Part shown: piece after piece, positions 6,819-13,453 of the stretch
Numbering within the stretch: the stretch's first letter is position 1
Layout of the letters: every line of letters begins with the position of its first letter
IMG/VR virus record: IMGVR_UViG_3300042467_000627
Coordinates: 1-31,846 of that record
DNA from: a virus
DNA: 31,846 bases
Reading direction: 5' to 3' (one strand)
Program-made: the position numbers and the translations under genes
The notes under the pieces: generated by a model
Told to the model about the DNA's origin: nothing
The model's input: only the letters and a program-made list of their open reading frames with translations
Databases searched by the model: none

Positions 6819-6993
6819 GCTAGAACTGCTTAGCAAAAAGTTAAAAGAGGCCATTATCCCGCGACGAGACGCACTGACTAAAGGAGCCCTTGCTTCTTGG
6901 GAAGATTACAAATACCTGACCGGAGTGATCGCTGGGCTTCAGGCGGCATTGGATGCTGTAGAAGAAGCGCAGAAGAGGTACATCGAAGACTAA
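6811..6993 (+). CDS. Small helical protein of unknown function, 60 aa
   Basis: It starts within the end of the portal gene with SD GGAGAAGG just upstream, so it is probably translated by coupling. The sequence (from MTELELLSKKLKEAIIPRRD) is almost entirely helical and charged, with an Ala/Leu-rich C-terminal half that could form a coiled coil. It contains no Cys and no membrane segment. Similar tiny helical genes often follow portal genes in short-tailed phages and are usually of unknown role; a head-assembly partner is possible. A hairpin at 7002-7032 follows the stop. Confidence 0.7.
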   Translation: MTELELLSKKLKEAIIPRRDALTKGALASWEDYKYLTGVIAGLQAALDAVEEAQKRYIED

Positions 6994-7001
6994 GACTTCA
7001 C

Positions 7002-7032
7002 GGGAGTAGAGGATTCAGGCCACTCTACTCCC
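7002..7032 (+). terminator. Hairpin in the gap before the GroES-like gene, possible partial terminator
   Basis: GGGAGTAGAG (7002-7011) pairs perfectly with CTCTACTCCC (7023-7032) around an 11-base loop. The following TCTTAAC is only weakly T-rich. It may be an attenuator or a processing/stabilising hairpin separating the packaging genes from the head genes. It lies in the largest gap of the head module (67 bases). Confidence 0.5.
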
Positions 7033-7060
7033 TCTTAACGGCCTGCTAATAGAGGACATC

Positions 7061-7453
7061 ATGACGTTTCATGCAAATGTAGATATAGAAGCCACGCTTA
7101 AAACAGCGGAGGAATTGGGCGATAAACTTCCCGATCCGGTTGGCTACCAAATGCTGGTCATCAAACCAAAAATAGAAGAAGTCACAGCGGGAGGTATCAT
7201 CAAACCTTCTGAGTTTCTTCGTAAGGAAGAAGCGGGGTCTGTTCTCGGCCTTGTGCTTAAAATGGGTGATTTGGCTTACCGAGATGAAGCTAAATTTCCT
7301 ACCGGAGCTTGGTGCAAAGTTCATGACTTTGTGTTGATTGGAGCGTATCGCGGTTCACGTTTCAGTGTCGATGGAGAAGAGTTCACGATCATAAACGACG
7401 ACATGATCTTGGGCACTATCAAGGACCCGTCAGGGATTAACCGTGCTTATTAA
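7061..7453 (+). CDS. Phage-encoded GroES-like co-chaperonin (cpn10 fold), 130 aa
   Basis: Residues about 29-121 follow the GroES pattern: GYQMLVIKP at the first strand, TAGGIIKP at the mobile-loop position (about 42-49), then AGSVLGLVLKMGD, WCKVHDFVLIGAYRGSRF, SVDGEEFTIINDDMILGTI. These match the order of core strands in cpn10 proteins, including the 'DGEEY.I..E.DILA' end. It is longer than GroES (97 aa) because of an N-terminal extension of about 25 residues. The mobile loop carries Ile-Ile-Lys where GroES has Ile-Val-Leu. The known precedent is T4 gp31, which replaces host GroES on GroEL to fold the capsid protein. Its place between portal and scaffold suggests the same job. Good SD-driven start after a short gap. 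Confidence 0.85.
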   Translation: MTFHANVDIEATLKTAEELGDKLPDPVGYQMLVIKPKIEEVTAGGIIKPSEFLRKEEAGSVLGLVLKMGDLAYRDEAKFPTGAWCKVHDFVLIGAYRGSRFSVDGEEFTIINDDMILGTIKDPSGINRAY

Positions 7454-7462
7454 GAGGTAGTT

Positions 7463-8386
7463 ATGAGTATAGAAGAAGGCGTACCTGTAGAAGTTGGGAT
7501 TGAGGACGAAACTCCCGAAATCGAGATTATTGACGATACCCCTGAAGAAGACCGAGGCCGAAAGCCCCTGCCAGAGTCTGAAAATGACCAGCAGGAAGAA
7601 GAGCTCGATACGATCTCTGCGGGTGTTAAGAAGAGGATCAATCAACTAAGCCACCGTTACCACGATGAGCGTAGGGCCAAAGAAGCGTTAGAGAGGCAGA
7701 ACCAAGAAGCCATAACGCTAGCGCAGACCATCCTCGCTGAAAATCAGAAGTTAAAGCAGACGCTCACTTGGGGTCAAAAAGAGTACCTTAACGAAGCCAA
7801 TGCCAAGATTGAGTACGCAGAAAAACTTGCGGAAGATAGGTACCGTAAGGCGTATGAATCAGGTGACACAGAAGGTGTGCTTAACGCACAGAAAGAGCTG
7901 CAACAGGCAGGACTTCAAAGAGAGCGCTTGGCAAACTTTTCGCCACCTATCCCAGAACCTGAAGAAAATACTTTACAAACGTACCAACAGCCTGTATATA
8001 ATGCGCCACAACCTGCTTACACACAGCCTAGCTCTCCCCCTGTAGACGCAAAAGCTGAAGAATGGGCAGCGAGAAATCCTTGGTTTGGAGAAGACACAGA
8101 GATGACCTCTCTTGCTTATGGTCTCCATTCCAAATTGGTAAATTCGGGTGTCGATACGCAGTCAGATGAATACTATGCGGCTATCGACAAACGCATGAGG
8201 GAAGTGTATCCAGAACATTTTGGTAAGGCTAAGAAGTCGTCGCCCGTAGCCCCAGCCGGTAGGAGCACCTCAGTTAAAAAAGTGACGCTAACCGCTACTC
8301 AGGTAGCACTTGCAAAAAGACTCGGAGTGAGCTTGGAAGATTACGCCAAGCATGCCGCTAAATTGGAGAAACGCGCAAATGGCTAA
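7463..8386 (+). CDS. Probable scaffolding / head assembly protein, 307 aa
   Basis: The acidic N-terminus (from MSIEEGVPVEVGIEDETPE) is followed by a long charged coiled coil (about residues 50-155: GVKKRINQLSHRYHDERRAK onward). A Pro/Gln/Tyr-rich linker follows (about 160-195), and a basic helical C-terminus ends with a small helix-turn motif. Acidic, coiled-coil-rich proteins with a basic C-terminal end, placed just before the capsid gene, are the usual layout of scaffold proteins, whose basic tail binds the capsid shell. No protease motif is seen, so processing cannot be read from this gene. SD AGAGGT precedes the ATG. The end overlaps the next gene by eight bases. Confidence 0.75.
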   Translation: MSIEEGVPVEVGIEDETPEIEIIDDTPEEDRGRKPLPESENDQQEEELDTISAGVKKRINQLSHRYHDERRAKEALERQNQEAITLAQTILAENQKLKQTLTWGQKEYLNEANAKIEYAEKLAEDRYRKAYESGDTEGVLNAQKELQQAGLQRERLANFSPPIPEPEENTLQTYQQPVYNAPQPAYTQPSSPPVDAKAEEWAARNPWFGEDTEMTSLAYGLHSKLVNSGVDTQSDEYYAAIDKRMREVYPEHFGKAKKSSPVAPAGRSTSVKKVTLTATQVALAKRLGVSLEDYAKHAAKLEKRANG

Positions 8387-8837
8387 TGTTATGGACAGAA
8401 CCCAAAGAACCAATGAGACACGGGAAAAAGAGGTACGACCAGTATCTTGGAAGCCTGCTCACGATCTGCCAACCCCTGCTCCGCAGGATGGTTACGTCTT
8501 TCATTGGAAGCGTGTTTCTATGATGGGCACCGCTGACCCCGCTAATATGGCTAAAGCTCGACGTGAAGGATGGGAGCCTTGCAAAGCTGAGGATCATCCA
8601 GAAATGTTGTCAGATTTCGCTGCATTCGGTCTGAAACCGCAGGGTCTTATTGAGATTGGCGGTCTGGTGCTCTGTAAGTCTACTCTTGAGAACGCTAAAG
8701 CTCGTAAAGCCTACTATGAAGGGCAGACAGCCGCGCAGACTCAAGCTGTAGATCAAAACTTTATGCGTGAAAATGACCCGCGTATGCCTCTCTTCAAAGA
8801 AAGCAAGTCGCGTGTTTCTTTCGGTAGCGGTTCCTAA
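8379..8837 (+). CDS. Conserved-looking head-region protein of unknown function, 152 aa
   Basis: The start ATG at 8379 has SD GGAG ten bases upstream and overlaps the scaffold gene end; an in-frame ATG at 8352 would overlap by 35 bases and has a poorer site. The protein has a basic N-terminus, then YVFHWKRVSMMGTADPANMAKA with REGWEPCKAEDHPEM, then a short domain with IEIGGLVLCKSTLENAKARK and a Gln-rich helix. The 'GW.P.' motif and the position between scaffold and decoration genes recall small proteins next to capsid genes in short-tailed marine and freshwater phages. The role is unknown: possibly a head-completion or scaffold partner. No membrane segment. Confidence 0.7.
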   Translation: MANVMDRTQRTNETREKEVRPVSWKPAHDLPTPAPQDGYVFHWKRVSMMGTADPANMAKARREGWEPCKAEDHPEMLSDFAAFGLKPQGLIEIGGLVLCKSTLENAKARKAYYEGQTAAQTQAVDQNFMRENDPRMPLFKESKSRVSFGSGS

Positions 8838-8876
8838 ATGGCTAGGGGCCGCGATTACAACTTTTAGGAGTTATTT

Positions 8877-9506
8877 ATGTCTAGTGTTTTTAATCCCGGT
8901 CCCACTGGCTTTTTGCCGGTAAACCTTCTGGGTGGCCGTGTCTACTCAGGCGCTACTCGCTCTATTCCGATTGTCTCTGGCTATGCTCAGAACATTGGTT
9001 TTGGCGATCTGGTGACTGTTGCTAACACCGGCACCGTTGCTCGTGTTGATACCGCTTCTGGTGCTAAGGCAGCTTTTGCTCTGGCTCCTGTTGGTATTTT
9101 CCTTGGATGCCGCTTCACCGATCCTACCTTGAAGTACCCGCTGTTCGATCAGAATTGGGCTTCTGGTACCGTAGCTTCTGATGCAGTTGCTGTCATTGTT
9201 GACGATCCCGATGCTATTTTCGAGATCACTCTAACCAATGCTTCTGGGGACCGCTACACCGCAAGTGCAGCTACTCAGTCCACTGTTGGCAACAACATCG
9301 GCTACTATCAGCCTGCTACTTTTGTAAATGCAGGCGGCAACAGCACCGTGTCCGCTAACTTTGCTTCAGTCAACACTACCAACACACTGCCCTTCCGGGT
9401 TGTCTCTATTGTGCCGGAAAGTGTTCTGCCTGATGGCACCTTTACGCGGGTTCAGGTTATCTACAATGCCGCGATGCACTTCTACCGTCAGGCTACTGGA
9501 ATCTAA
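8877..9506 (+). CDS. Probable capsid decoration / head-stabilising protein, 209 aa
   Basis: A beta-rich, Gly/Ser/Thr/Val-rich protein with few charges, directly before the major capsid gene. It contains FGDLVTVANTG, GIFLGCRFTD and AVIVDDPDAIFEITL, a pattern I associate with small virion proteins that sit beside or on HK97-type shells. It has a clear SD (TTAGGAG) and preferred-codon use like the capsid gene, which suggests high expression. It shares no visible sequence with the capsid protein. A decoration or cement role is inferred from composition, position and codon use rather than from a recognised named family. Confidence 0.65.
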   Translation: MSSVFNPGPTGFLPVNLLGGRVYSGATRSIPIVSGYAQNIGFGDLVTVANTGTVARVDTASGAKAAFALAPVGIFLGCRFTDPTLKYPLFDQNWASGTVASDAVAVIVDDPDAIFEITLTNASGDRYTASAATQSTVGNNIGYYQPATFVNAGGNSTVSANFASVNTTNTLPFRVVSIVPESVLPDGTFTRVQVIYNAAMHFYRQATGI

Positions 9507-9519
9507 GGAGATATAATCA

Positions 9520-10428
9520 ATGGCTGCTATTTCACGCGCTCAGTTACTTAAAGAGCTACTCCCCGGCCTCAACGCCCTCTTCGGTCTGGAATATGATCGT
9601 TATGGCGAAGAGTGGAAAGAACTGTTTGAAGTTGAAAGCTCTGACCGTTCCTTTGAAGAAGAACAGAAGCTCTCCGGTTTCGGTGCTGCTCCTGTTAAGA
9701 ACGAAGGTTCTGCCATTTCTTATGACACCGCACAGGAAGCATGGTCTACTCGCTATACCCATGAAACCATCGCTCTGGGCTTCTCCCTGACCGAAGAAGC
9801 TGTGGAAGATAACCTGTATGATTCTCTGTCTGCTCGTTATACCAAGGCGCTGGCTCGTGCTATGTCCTACACCAAGGAAGTCAAGGGTGCCAACATCCTG
9901 AATAACGGCTTCAACAGCAATTACGCTGGTGGTGATGGCAAGGAACTGTTCTCTAACGCTCACCCGTTGGTCAATGGCTCTACCCTGTCTAACGTCCCGT
10001 CTACTCCGACTGATCTTAACGAAACCTCTCTTGAGAATGCCGTTATCCAGATCAGCCTGTGGACTGACGAGCGTGGTCTGCTGATTGCAGCAAAGCCGAA
10101 GAAGTTGGTAATCCCGCCAGCCCTTCAGTTCGTGGCTACTCGTCTGTTGGAAACCCAGCTTCGTGTCGGCACCACCGACAACGACGTGAACGCTATCGTG
10201 AACAACGGCAGCATTCCGGGTGGTTACACCATTAACCACTTCTTGACCGACACTAACGCTTGGTTCCTGCAGACCGATGTTCCGAACGGCATGAAGCACT
10301 TTGTACGTGCTGCGTTGAGTACTTCGATGGACAGTGATTTCGACACCGGGAATGCTCGCTACAAGGCTCGAGAGAGGTACAGCTACGGCTGGAGCGATCC
10401 CCTGTCGATGTTCGGTAGCCAAGGCTAA
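9520..10428 (+). CDS. Major capsid protein, Mu gpT-like (HK97 fold), 302 aa
   Basis: The structural subunit of the head. It carries the hallmark GKELFSNAHPL (about residues 140-150), followed by LVNGSTLSN and the strand/helix pattern AKPKKLVIPPALQFVATRLL of the Mu gpT-type family. The N-terminal arm is acidic and coil-rich. SD AGGAGATATA precedes the ATG. Codons are strongly biased to CTG, CGT, AAC, GGT and TCT, as expected for the most abundant phage protein, except in the last 35-40 codons, where Ser switches to AGT/AGC/TCG and rare CGA and AGG appear. A strong terminator follows. No N-terminal delta domain or protease processing site is obvious. Confidence 0.9.
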   Translation: MAAISRAQLLKELLPGLNALFGLEYDRYGEEWKELFEVESSDRSFEEEQKLSGFGAAPVKNEGSAISYDTAQEAWSTRYTHETIALGFSLTEEAVEDNLYDSLSARYTKALARAMSYTKEVKGANILNNGFNSNYAGGDGKELFSNAHPLVNGSTLSNVPSTPTDLNETSLENAVIQISLWTDERGLLIAAKPKKLVIPPALQFVATRLLETQLRVGTTDNDVNAIVNNGSIPGGYTINHFLTDTNAWFLQTDVPNGMKHFVRAALSTSMDSDFDTGNARYKARERYSYGWSDPLSMFGSQG

Positions 10429-10452
10429 ACCCAGCAAAATCAAGGGTTTGAG

Positions 10453-10480
10453 AGGGGCTTCGGCCCCTTTCTTTTTGTTT
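10453..10480 (+). terminator. Rho-independent terminator after the capsid gene
   Basis: The stem AGGGGC / GCCCCT closes a UUCG tetraloop (10453-10468) and is followed by TTCTTTTTGTTT. It is one of the strongest terminators in the window and ends the packaging/head transcript just after the capsid gene. Confidence 0.92.
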
Positions 10481-10490
10481 GCGAAAAGGC

Positions 10491-10519
10491 TTGTGATTTA
10501 ATCACAAAGAGCGTAATAT
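10491..10519 (+). promoter_or_regulatory. Promoter of the homing endonuclease gene, with palindrome over the -35
   Basis: TTGTGA (10491-10496), 17-base spacer, TAATAT (10514-10519), about 30 bases before the GTG start. The -35 forms the left arm of the palindrome TTGTGATT-T-AATCACAA (10491-10507), so a dimeric repressor bound there would block RNA polymerase. The centre spacing differs from the CRP consensus. Confidence 0.65.
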
Positions 10520-10551
10520 AACCTTCGTCAACTAAATAACGGAGGTTTCCA

Positions 10552-11499
10552 GTGAAAAACGTAATCTATGTGATTCGTAATGTGGTCAACGGTAAATTCT
10601 ATGTAGGCAGCACCGTTGATGCTCGTGTGAGGTTCCAAGCGCACAAAAGGCGGTTAAAAAAAGGAACGCACCAAAGCCCTCATCTGCAAGCCGCATGGAA
10701 TAAGTACGGCGAGGAATGTTTTAAGTTTGAGGTAGTGGCTAGCGTTGAGGATAGGGACGAGTTACTCGCCGTTGAGCAAGTTTGGTTAGACGAACACGCG
10801 GGAAAGACCCATTGCTACAACTGGGCTGCAGATGCTAGCGCCCCAATGCGAGGAAAAAAACATACTTCTGAAGCCGTAGCTAAAATGTCGCTAAAACATG
10901 TGCCCAAAGGTGAAGAGCACTACCGTTTTGGTAAATCGCTAGAGGAAGAAGTTAGGAAGAAAATAGGAGACACGCAGAGGGGTGTACCTAAAGCGCCGGG
11001 GCGAAAAGTTTCGGAAGAAGGCAGAGCCAACATAGCGGCTGCAGCAAAGAGAGGTAAAGAGTGCCATTTTTATGGCAAGCGGCCCACAAACGCCGACGAC
11101 CTACAGAAAGCTGTTCATGCGGTACTTCCAGATAGGACAACCAAGGTGTATAGCAGCCTTACGGAAATGCGAGACACACTGGGGCTAGCTATAGGAACAA
11201 TCATTCGCGCCTGTAAGTCGGGTAAACCTATTGTGTTTGGCCCCCACGCCGGTTGGGTGCTGTCGTATGTGGATGGAGAAAGAAACTTAGCTCCAGAAAT
11301 CCCAAAGGAATACTTAGCCTATCCACGCACTAGACAAGAGGCTAAAGCTACCGGGGCCAAACACTATTTCACAGGTATTCCCTGCGATAGAGGCCATATC
11401 TCTCCACGTAAAACAAAAGGCACATGCGTTGCTTGTATGAAAGAAGACTACAAAAAGGACAATGACAGGCGCAAACAGAAGATGCTTGACACCCCCTGA
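10552..11499 (+). CDS. GIY-YIG homing endonuclease with NUMOD-type and zinc-ribbon DNA-binding regions, 315 aa
   Basis: Free-standing homing endonuclease, a selfish gene that cuts related phage DNA lacking it. The N-terminal GIY-YIG domain shows VIYVIRN and KFYVGST, catalytic-type R27 in VRFQAHKR, and E75 in LLAVEQVWLDEH. The middle has NUMOD3-like repeats (MRGKKHTSEAVAKMS and similar Gly-Lys-rich turns) and then a helix-turn-helix-like NUMOD1/IENR1 segment (SSLTEMRDTLGLAIGTIIRA). The C-terminus has a small zinc ribbon, C278-H282-C292-C295 (PCDRGHI ... CVACM). The start is GTG at 10552 with SD GGAGGT. It has its own promoter and follows the capsid terminator. Codon use (AGG, AGA, AAA) differs from the capsid gene, consistent with mobile origin. 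Confidence 0.92.
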   Translation: MKNVIYVIRNVVNGKFYVGSTVDARVRFQAHKRRLKKGTHQSPHLQAAWNKYGEECFKFEVVASVEDRDELLAVEQVWLDEHAGKTHCYNWAADASAPMRGKKHTSEAVAKMSLKHVPKGEEHYRFGKSLEEEVRKKIGDTQRGVPKAPGRKVSEEGRANIAAAAKRGKECHFYGKRPTNADDLQKAVHAVLPDRTTKVYSSLTEMRDTLGLAIGTIIRACKSGKPIVFGPHAGWVLSYVDGERNLAPEIPKEYLAYPRTRQEAKATGAKHYFTGIPCDRGHISPRKTKGTCVACMKEDYKKDNDRRKQKMLDTP

Positions 11500-11514
11500 A
11501 AACTGGGCTATAAG
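11486..11514 (+). promoter_or_regulatory. Near-consensus sigma70 promoter overlapping the endonuclease stop codon
   Basis: TTGACA (11486-11491, perfect), 17-base spacer, TATAAG (11509-11514, 5 of 6). The -35 lies inside the last codons of the endonuclease gene. Predicted start near 11521, with a leader of about 80 bases to the next gene. It is the best promoter in the window and restarts transcription after the capsid terminator. Confidence 0.8.
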
Positions 11515-11602
11515 TACCCTAAATCTGGGATTTCTTTAATTGCCTACTCGACTGACCCAGCAGATTCGCACAAGACGATAGGCGCAAGTGCATGAGGTTC
11601 TT

Positions 11603-12043
11603 ATGAGCTTTTCAACCTTTTCCGGGCCAATCCGTTCCGGTACTATCCGTGAAGGATCAGCCAATAACTGCGGCGTAGCCGTACTGGTTCAGACCAAAGC
11701 CCTGCCTGCTGCTGCAGGTGCTACCACCGTCGCCGTTCTTCCGGCAGGTTCACAGATTCTGGATGTCATCGTTGATACCACCACGGTATTCAATGCAGCG
11801 ACCACGCTGAAGATTGGTACTTCGTCTAACGACGACGAGTTTGTAACCTCGACAACCATCACCACTGCAGGCCGTAACGACCTGTCCTCTACCTATCAGC
11901 CTCTGACTTTTATCAACATAGGCACTTCTGATGTTGCTGTGATTGCGACCACCGCTGGCACCGCTGCTACTGGCGCGGCCCATGTAACGATCATGTATGC
12001 ACAGAAGGCTTCCAATGGCGCTGAAGACCCTGCCACTCCGTAA
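11603..12043 (+). CDS. Small beta-rich virion protein, 146 aa
   Basis: First gene downstream of the strong 11486-11514 promoter. I chose the ATG at 11603 because GAGG lies five bases upstream; an in-frame GTG at 11588 has no better site. The sequence (from MSFSTFSGPIRSGTIREGS) is rich in Thr, Ala, Val and Gly with few charges and reads as alternating beta strands. It includes a VAVLPAGSQILDVIVDTTT segment that resembles small decoration or trimeric head proteins of tailed phages. It is probably a surface or neck protein. An own strong promoter implies that many copies are needed (inference). The stop is followed at once by a strong SD for the next gene. Confidence 0.65.
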   Translation: MSFSTFSGPIRSGTIREGSANNCGVAVLVQTKALPAAAGATTVAVLPAGSQILDVIVDTTTVFNAATTLKIGTSSNDDEFVTSTTITTAGRNDLSSTYQPLTFINIGTSDVAVIATTAGTAATGAAHVTIMYAQKASNGAEDPATP

Positions 12044-12053
12044 GGAGGTTCGG

Positions 12054-12287
12054 GTGGATTTACAATCAATAATTGATGTTGTTGTTGGTACAGCAGGAGT
12101 CATATTCGGTTGGCTATTCAAGATCGTTTGGGATGCCATCAGGGAACTCAAGGATGATATGAAAGAGACCAACCGATTGATCCATGAAACATACGTGCGT
12201 AAGGACGACTACCGCATAGAGATGGCAAAGATCGAAAATATGTTTCAGCGTATTATGGACAAATTGGACGAGAAGGCTGACAAATGA
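12054..12287 (+). CDS. Small membrane-anchored coiled-coil protein, 77 aa
   Basis: It starts with GTG at 12054, four bases after the SD AGGAGGT; an ATG at 11997 would overlap the previous gene and ignore this SD. One hydrophobic segment (about residues 5-25: IIDVVVGTAGVIFGWLFKI) is followed by a charged coiled coil to the end (KETNRLIHETYVRKDDY and a terminal Lys/Glu-rich helix). The layout, a short N-terminal membrane helix plus cytoplasmic coil, resembles XhlA/holin-associated or spanin-like proteins. It lies far from the endolysin, so a role at the membrane during assembly or ejection is also possible. It overlaps the next gene as ATGA. Confidence 0.7.
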   Translation: MDLQSIIDVVVGTAGVIFGWLFKIVWDAIRELKDDMKETNRLIHETYVRKDDYRIEMAKIENMFQRIMDKLDEKADK

Positions 12288-12592
12288 CCATGCCCTCTCG
12301 TGGTGTTGCTAAAATTCAAACTAAAGCTACAGGTGATGCTATGAAATGTGGAATGAAAAAAGGCGGTGAAGCTATGCCTATGGGCAAGAAAGACCCCCGC
12401 AAAACCGCTCCTTCTAACTCCAAGAAGAAGAGCTCTAAGATGTCTCTAAAGGGCAACCCTATGGACAAGGCCAGCTTGGGCCGTGCTGAGTCTGCGAGTG
12501 GTATCCCCGGTATGATGGGTAAAGGCTATGCCAAAGGCGGTATGATCGACGGCTGCGCCAAGAAGGGCAAAACCAAAGGTAAGATTTGCTGA
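12284..12592 (+). CDS. Lys/Gly/Met-rich basic protein, 102 aa
   Basis: Highly basic and low in complexity, with short runs such as MKKGGEAMPMGKKDPRK and SNSKKKSSKMSLKGNPMDK. It ends GCAKKGKTKGKIC; a related end, GDGIAQRGKTKGRFR, closes the next protein. I see no folded domain. The composition suggests nucleic-acid binding or a disordered filler packaged with DNA. Similar short basic proteins are seen among virion genes of marine and freshwater phages, mostly without assigned function. It starts inside the stop codon of the previous gene (ATGA) with GAGAAGG upstream. Confidence 0.7.
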   Translation: MTMPSRGVAKIQTKATGDAMKCGMKKGGEAMPMGKKDPRKTAPSNSKKKSSKMSLKGNPMDKASLGRAESASGIPGMMGKGYAKGGMIDGCAKKGKTKGKIC

Positions 12593-12601
12593 GGCACTAT
12601 C

Positions 12602-13453
12602 ATGGCTAGGAAAAAAGTTGAGATGAAGACGCGGCCTAGGCTGAAGGCTTCTACCTTTGCTGATGATATTATTGAGCGTAAAAAAGGCAACTTCCCTACT
12701 ACCAGCGAAGGCTCTGGTAGGGCTACGTCTAAGCCTGTTTCTACTGCTCTGGATGAACCTTCAGCTAGACCCCTAGCCAAGCGTGGTAGAACCGAAGTTA
12801 CTCGTCCGGGTCGTCCTTCTATGGATGTTGACGGCAGGCAGAAGCGCCTGCCCGGTTTTAAGGATGTAACAGGCCCCGCAGAACGAGTAAGCAAACCTTC
12901 GTTACCGGCACCAAAACCTACTGCAACAACAGCGCCAAAAACGGGCCGAAATATAGGCACCATGGGGGCTAAGGGGTTGGCGGGGCTTGCGGCCTTAGCC
13001 TATAGTCCGGCTGTTGGAGAGGGCTCTGATAAGCCTCGTAATTATCCGGGTGAAGGCTTATCACAAGTTGGGCCTAATAAACCAGCAGCACCTGCAGCCA
13101 CCACCCCTGCTCCTAAACCATCAGCGCCTAAACCAGCAGCGCCTAAACCATCAGCGCCTAAACCAGCAGCGTCAAAACCCGCTCCTAAACCAGCGGCAGC
13201 TAGGGCTTCATTAAAACCTGTACCGAGAGCCTCTAAGCCCTCTAAGGCGGATACAGAACGCGAGGAGTTTATAACTGACCTACGTGCATCAGCGCGTAGA
13301 ATGCGCGATACTTCCTCAGAGATGGCTTCATCCACAGGGCGTATGAAAGAAAAGATGGGTGAGTTTGCTGGTAGCTTCAAAAAAGGTGGTTCAGTAAAAT
13401 CCCGAGGCGACGGCATCGCACAACGCGGAAAGACTAAAGGGAGATTCAGATAA
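12602..13453 (+). CDS. Disordered Pro/Ala/Lys-repeat protein with GKTKG C-terminus, 283 aa
   Basis: A basic N-terminus (MARKKVEMKTRPRLK) leads to a mostly disordered chain. A possible hydrophobic stretch, GAKGLAGLAALAYSPAV, lies near residue 122. A long Pro-Ala-Lys repeat follows at about 160-205 (APKPSAPKPAAPKPSAPK pattern), then a short charged helical region around residues 215-260 and the terminal GDGIAQRGKTKGRFR. The repeat is also visible as tandem DNA (13112-13171). Pro-Ala-Lys repeats often act as stiff spacers. The terminal motif is shared with the previous protein. The gene is translationally coupled to the next (TAATG). The function is unknown; a packaged or ejected protein is plausible. 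Confidence 0.65.
   Translation: MARKKVEMKTRPRLKASTFADDIIERKKGNFPTTSEGSGRATSKPVSTALDEPSARPLAKRGRTEVTRPGRPSMDVDGRQKRLPGFKDVTGPAERVSKPSLPAPKPTATTAPKTGRNIGTMGAKGLAGLAALAYSPAVGEGSDKPRNYPGEGLSQVGPNKPAAPAATTPAPKPSAPKPAAPKPSAPKPAASKPAPKPAAARASLKPVPRASKPSKADTEREEFITDLRASARRMRDTSSEMASSTGRMKEKMGEFAGSFKKGGSVKSRGDGIAQRGKTKGRFR
13112..13171 (+). repeat. Tandem repeat, 15-base units (two 30-base blocks)
   Basis: CCTAAACCATCAGCG and CCTAAACCAGCAGCG alternate twice (13112-13126, 13127-13141, 13142-13156, 13157-13171), encoding the PKPSA/PKPAA spacer. Identical unit pairs indicate recent slippage or unequal recombination, so the copy number probably varies between relatives. Confidence 0.85.

Noticed and set aside
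9556-10443. Long leftward open frame of 295 codons opposite the capsid gene
   Set aside because: It lies exactly antisense to the capsid gene, has no SD or known domain, and is explained by the strong codon bias of the capsid gene leaving few stops on the other strand.
13112-13171. Regular short repeats considered as a CRISPR array
   Set aside because: Units are adjacent, in-frame and without spacers. They encode a Pro-Ala-Lys protein spacer.
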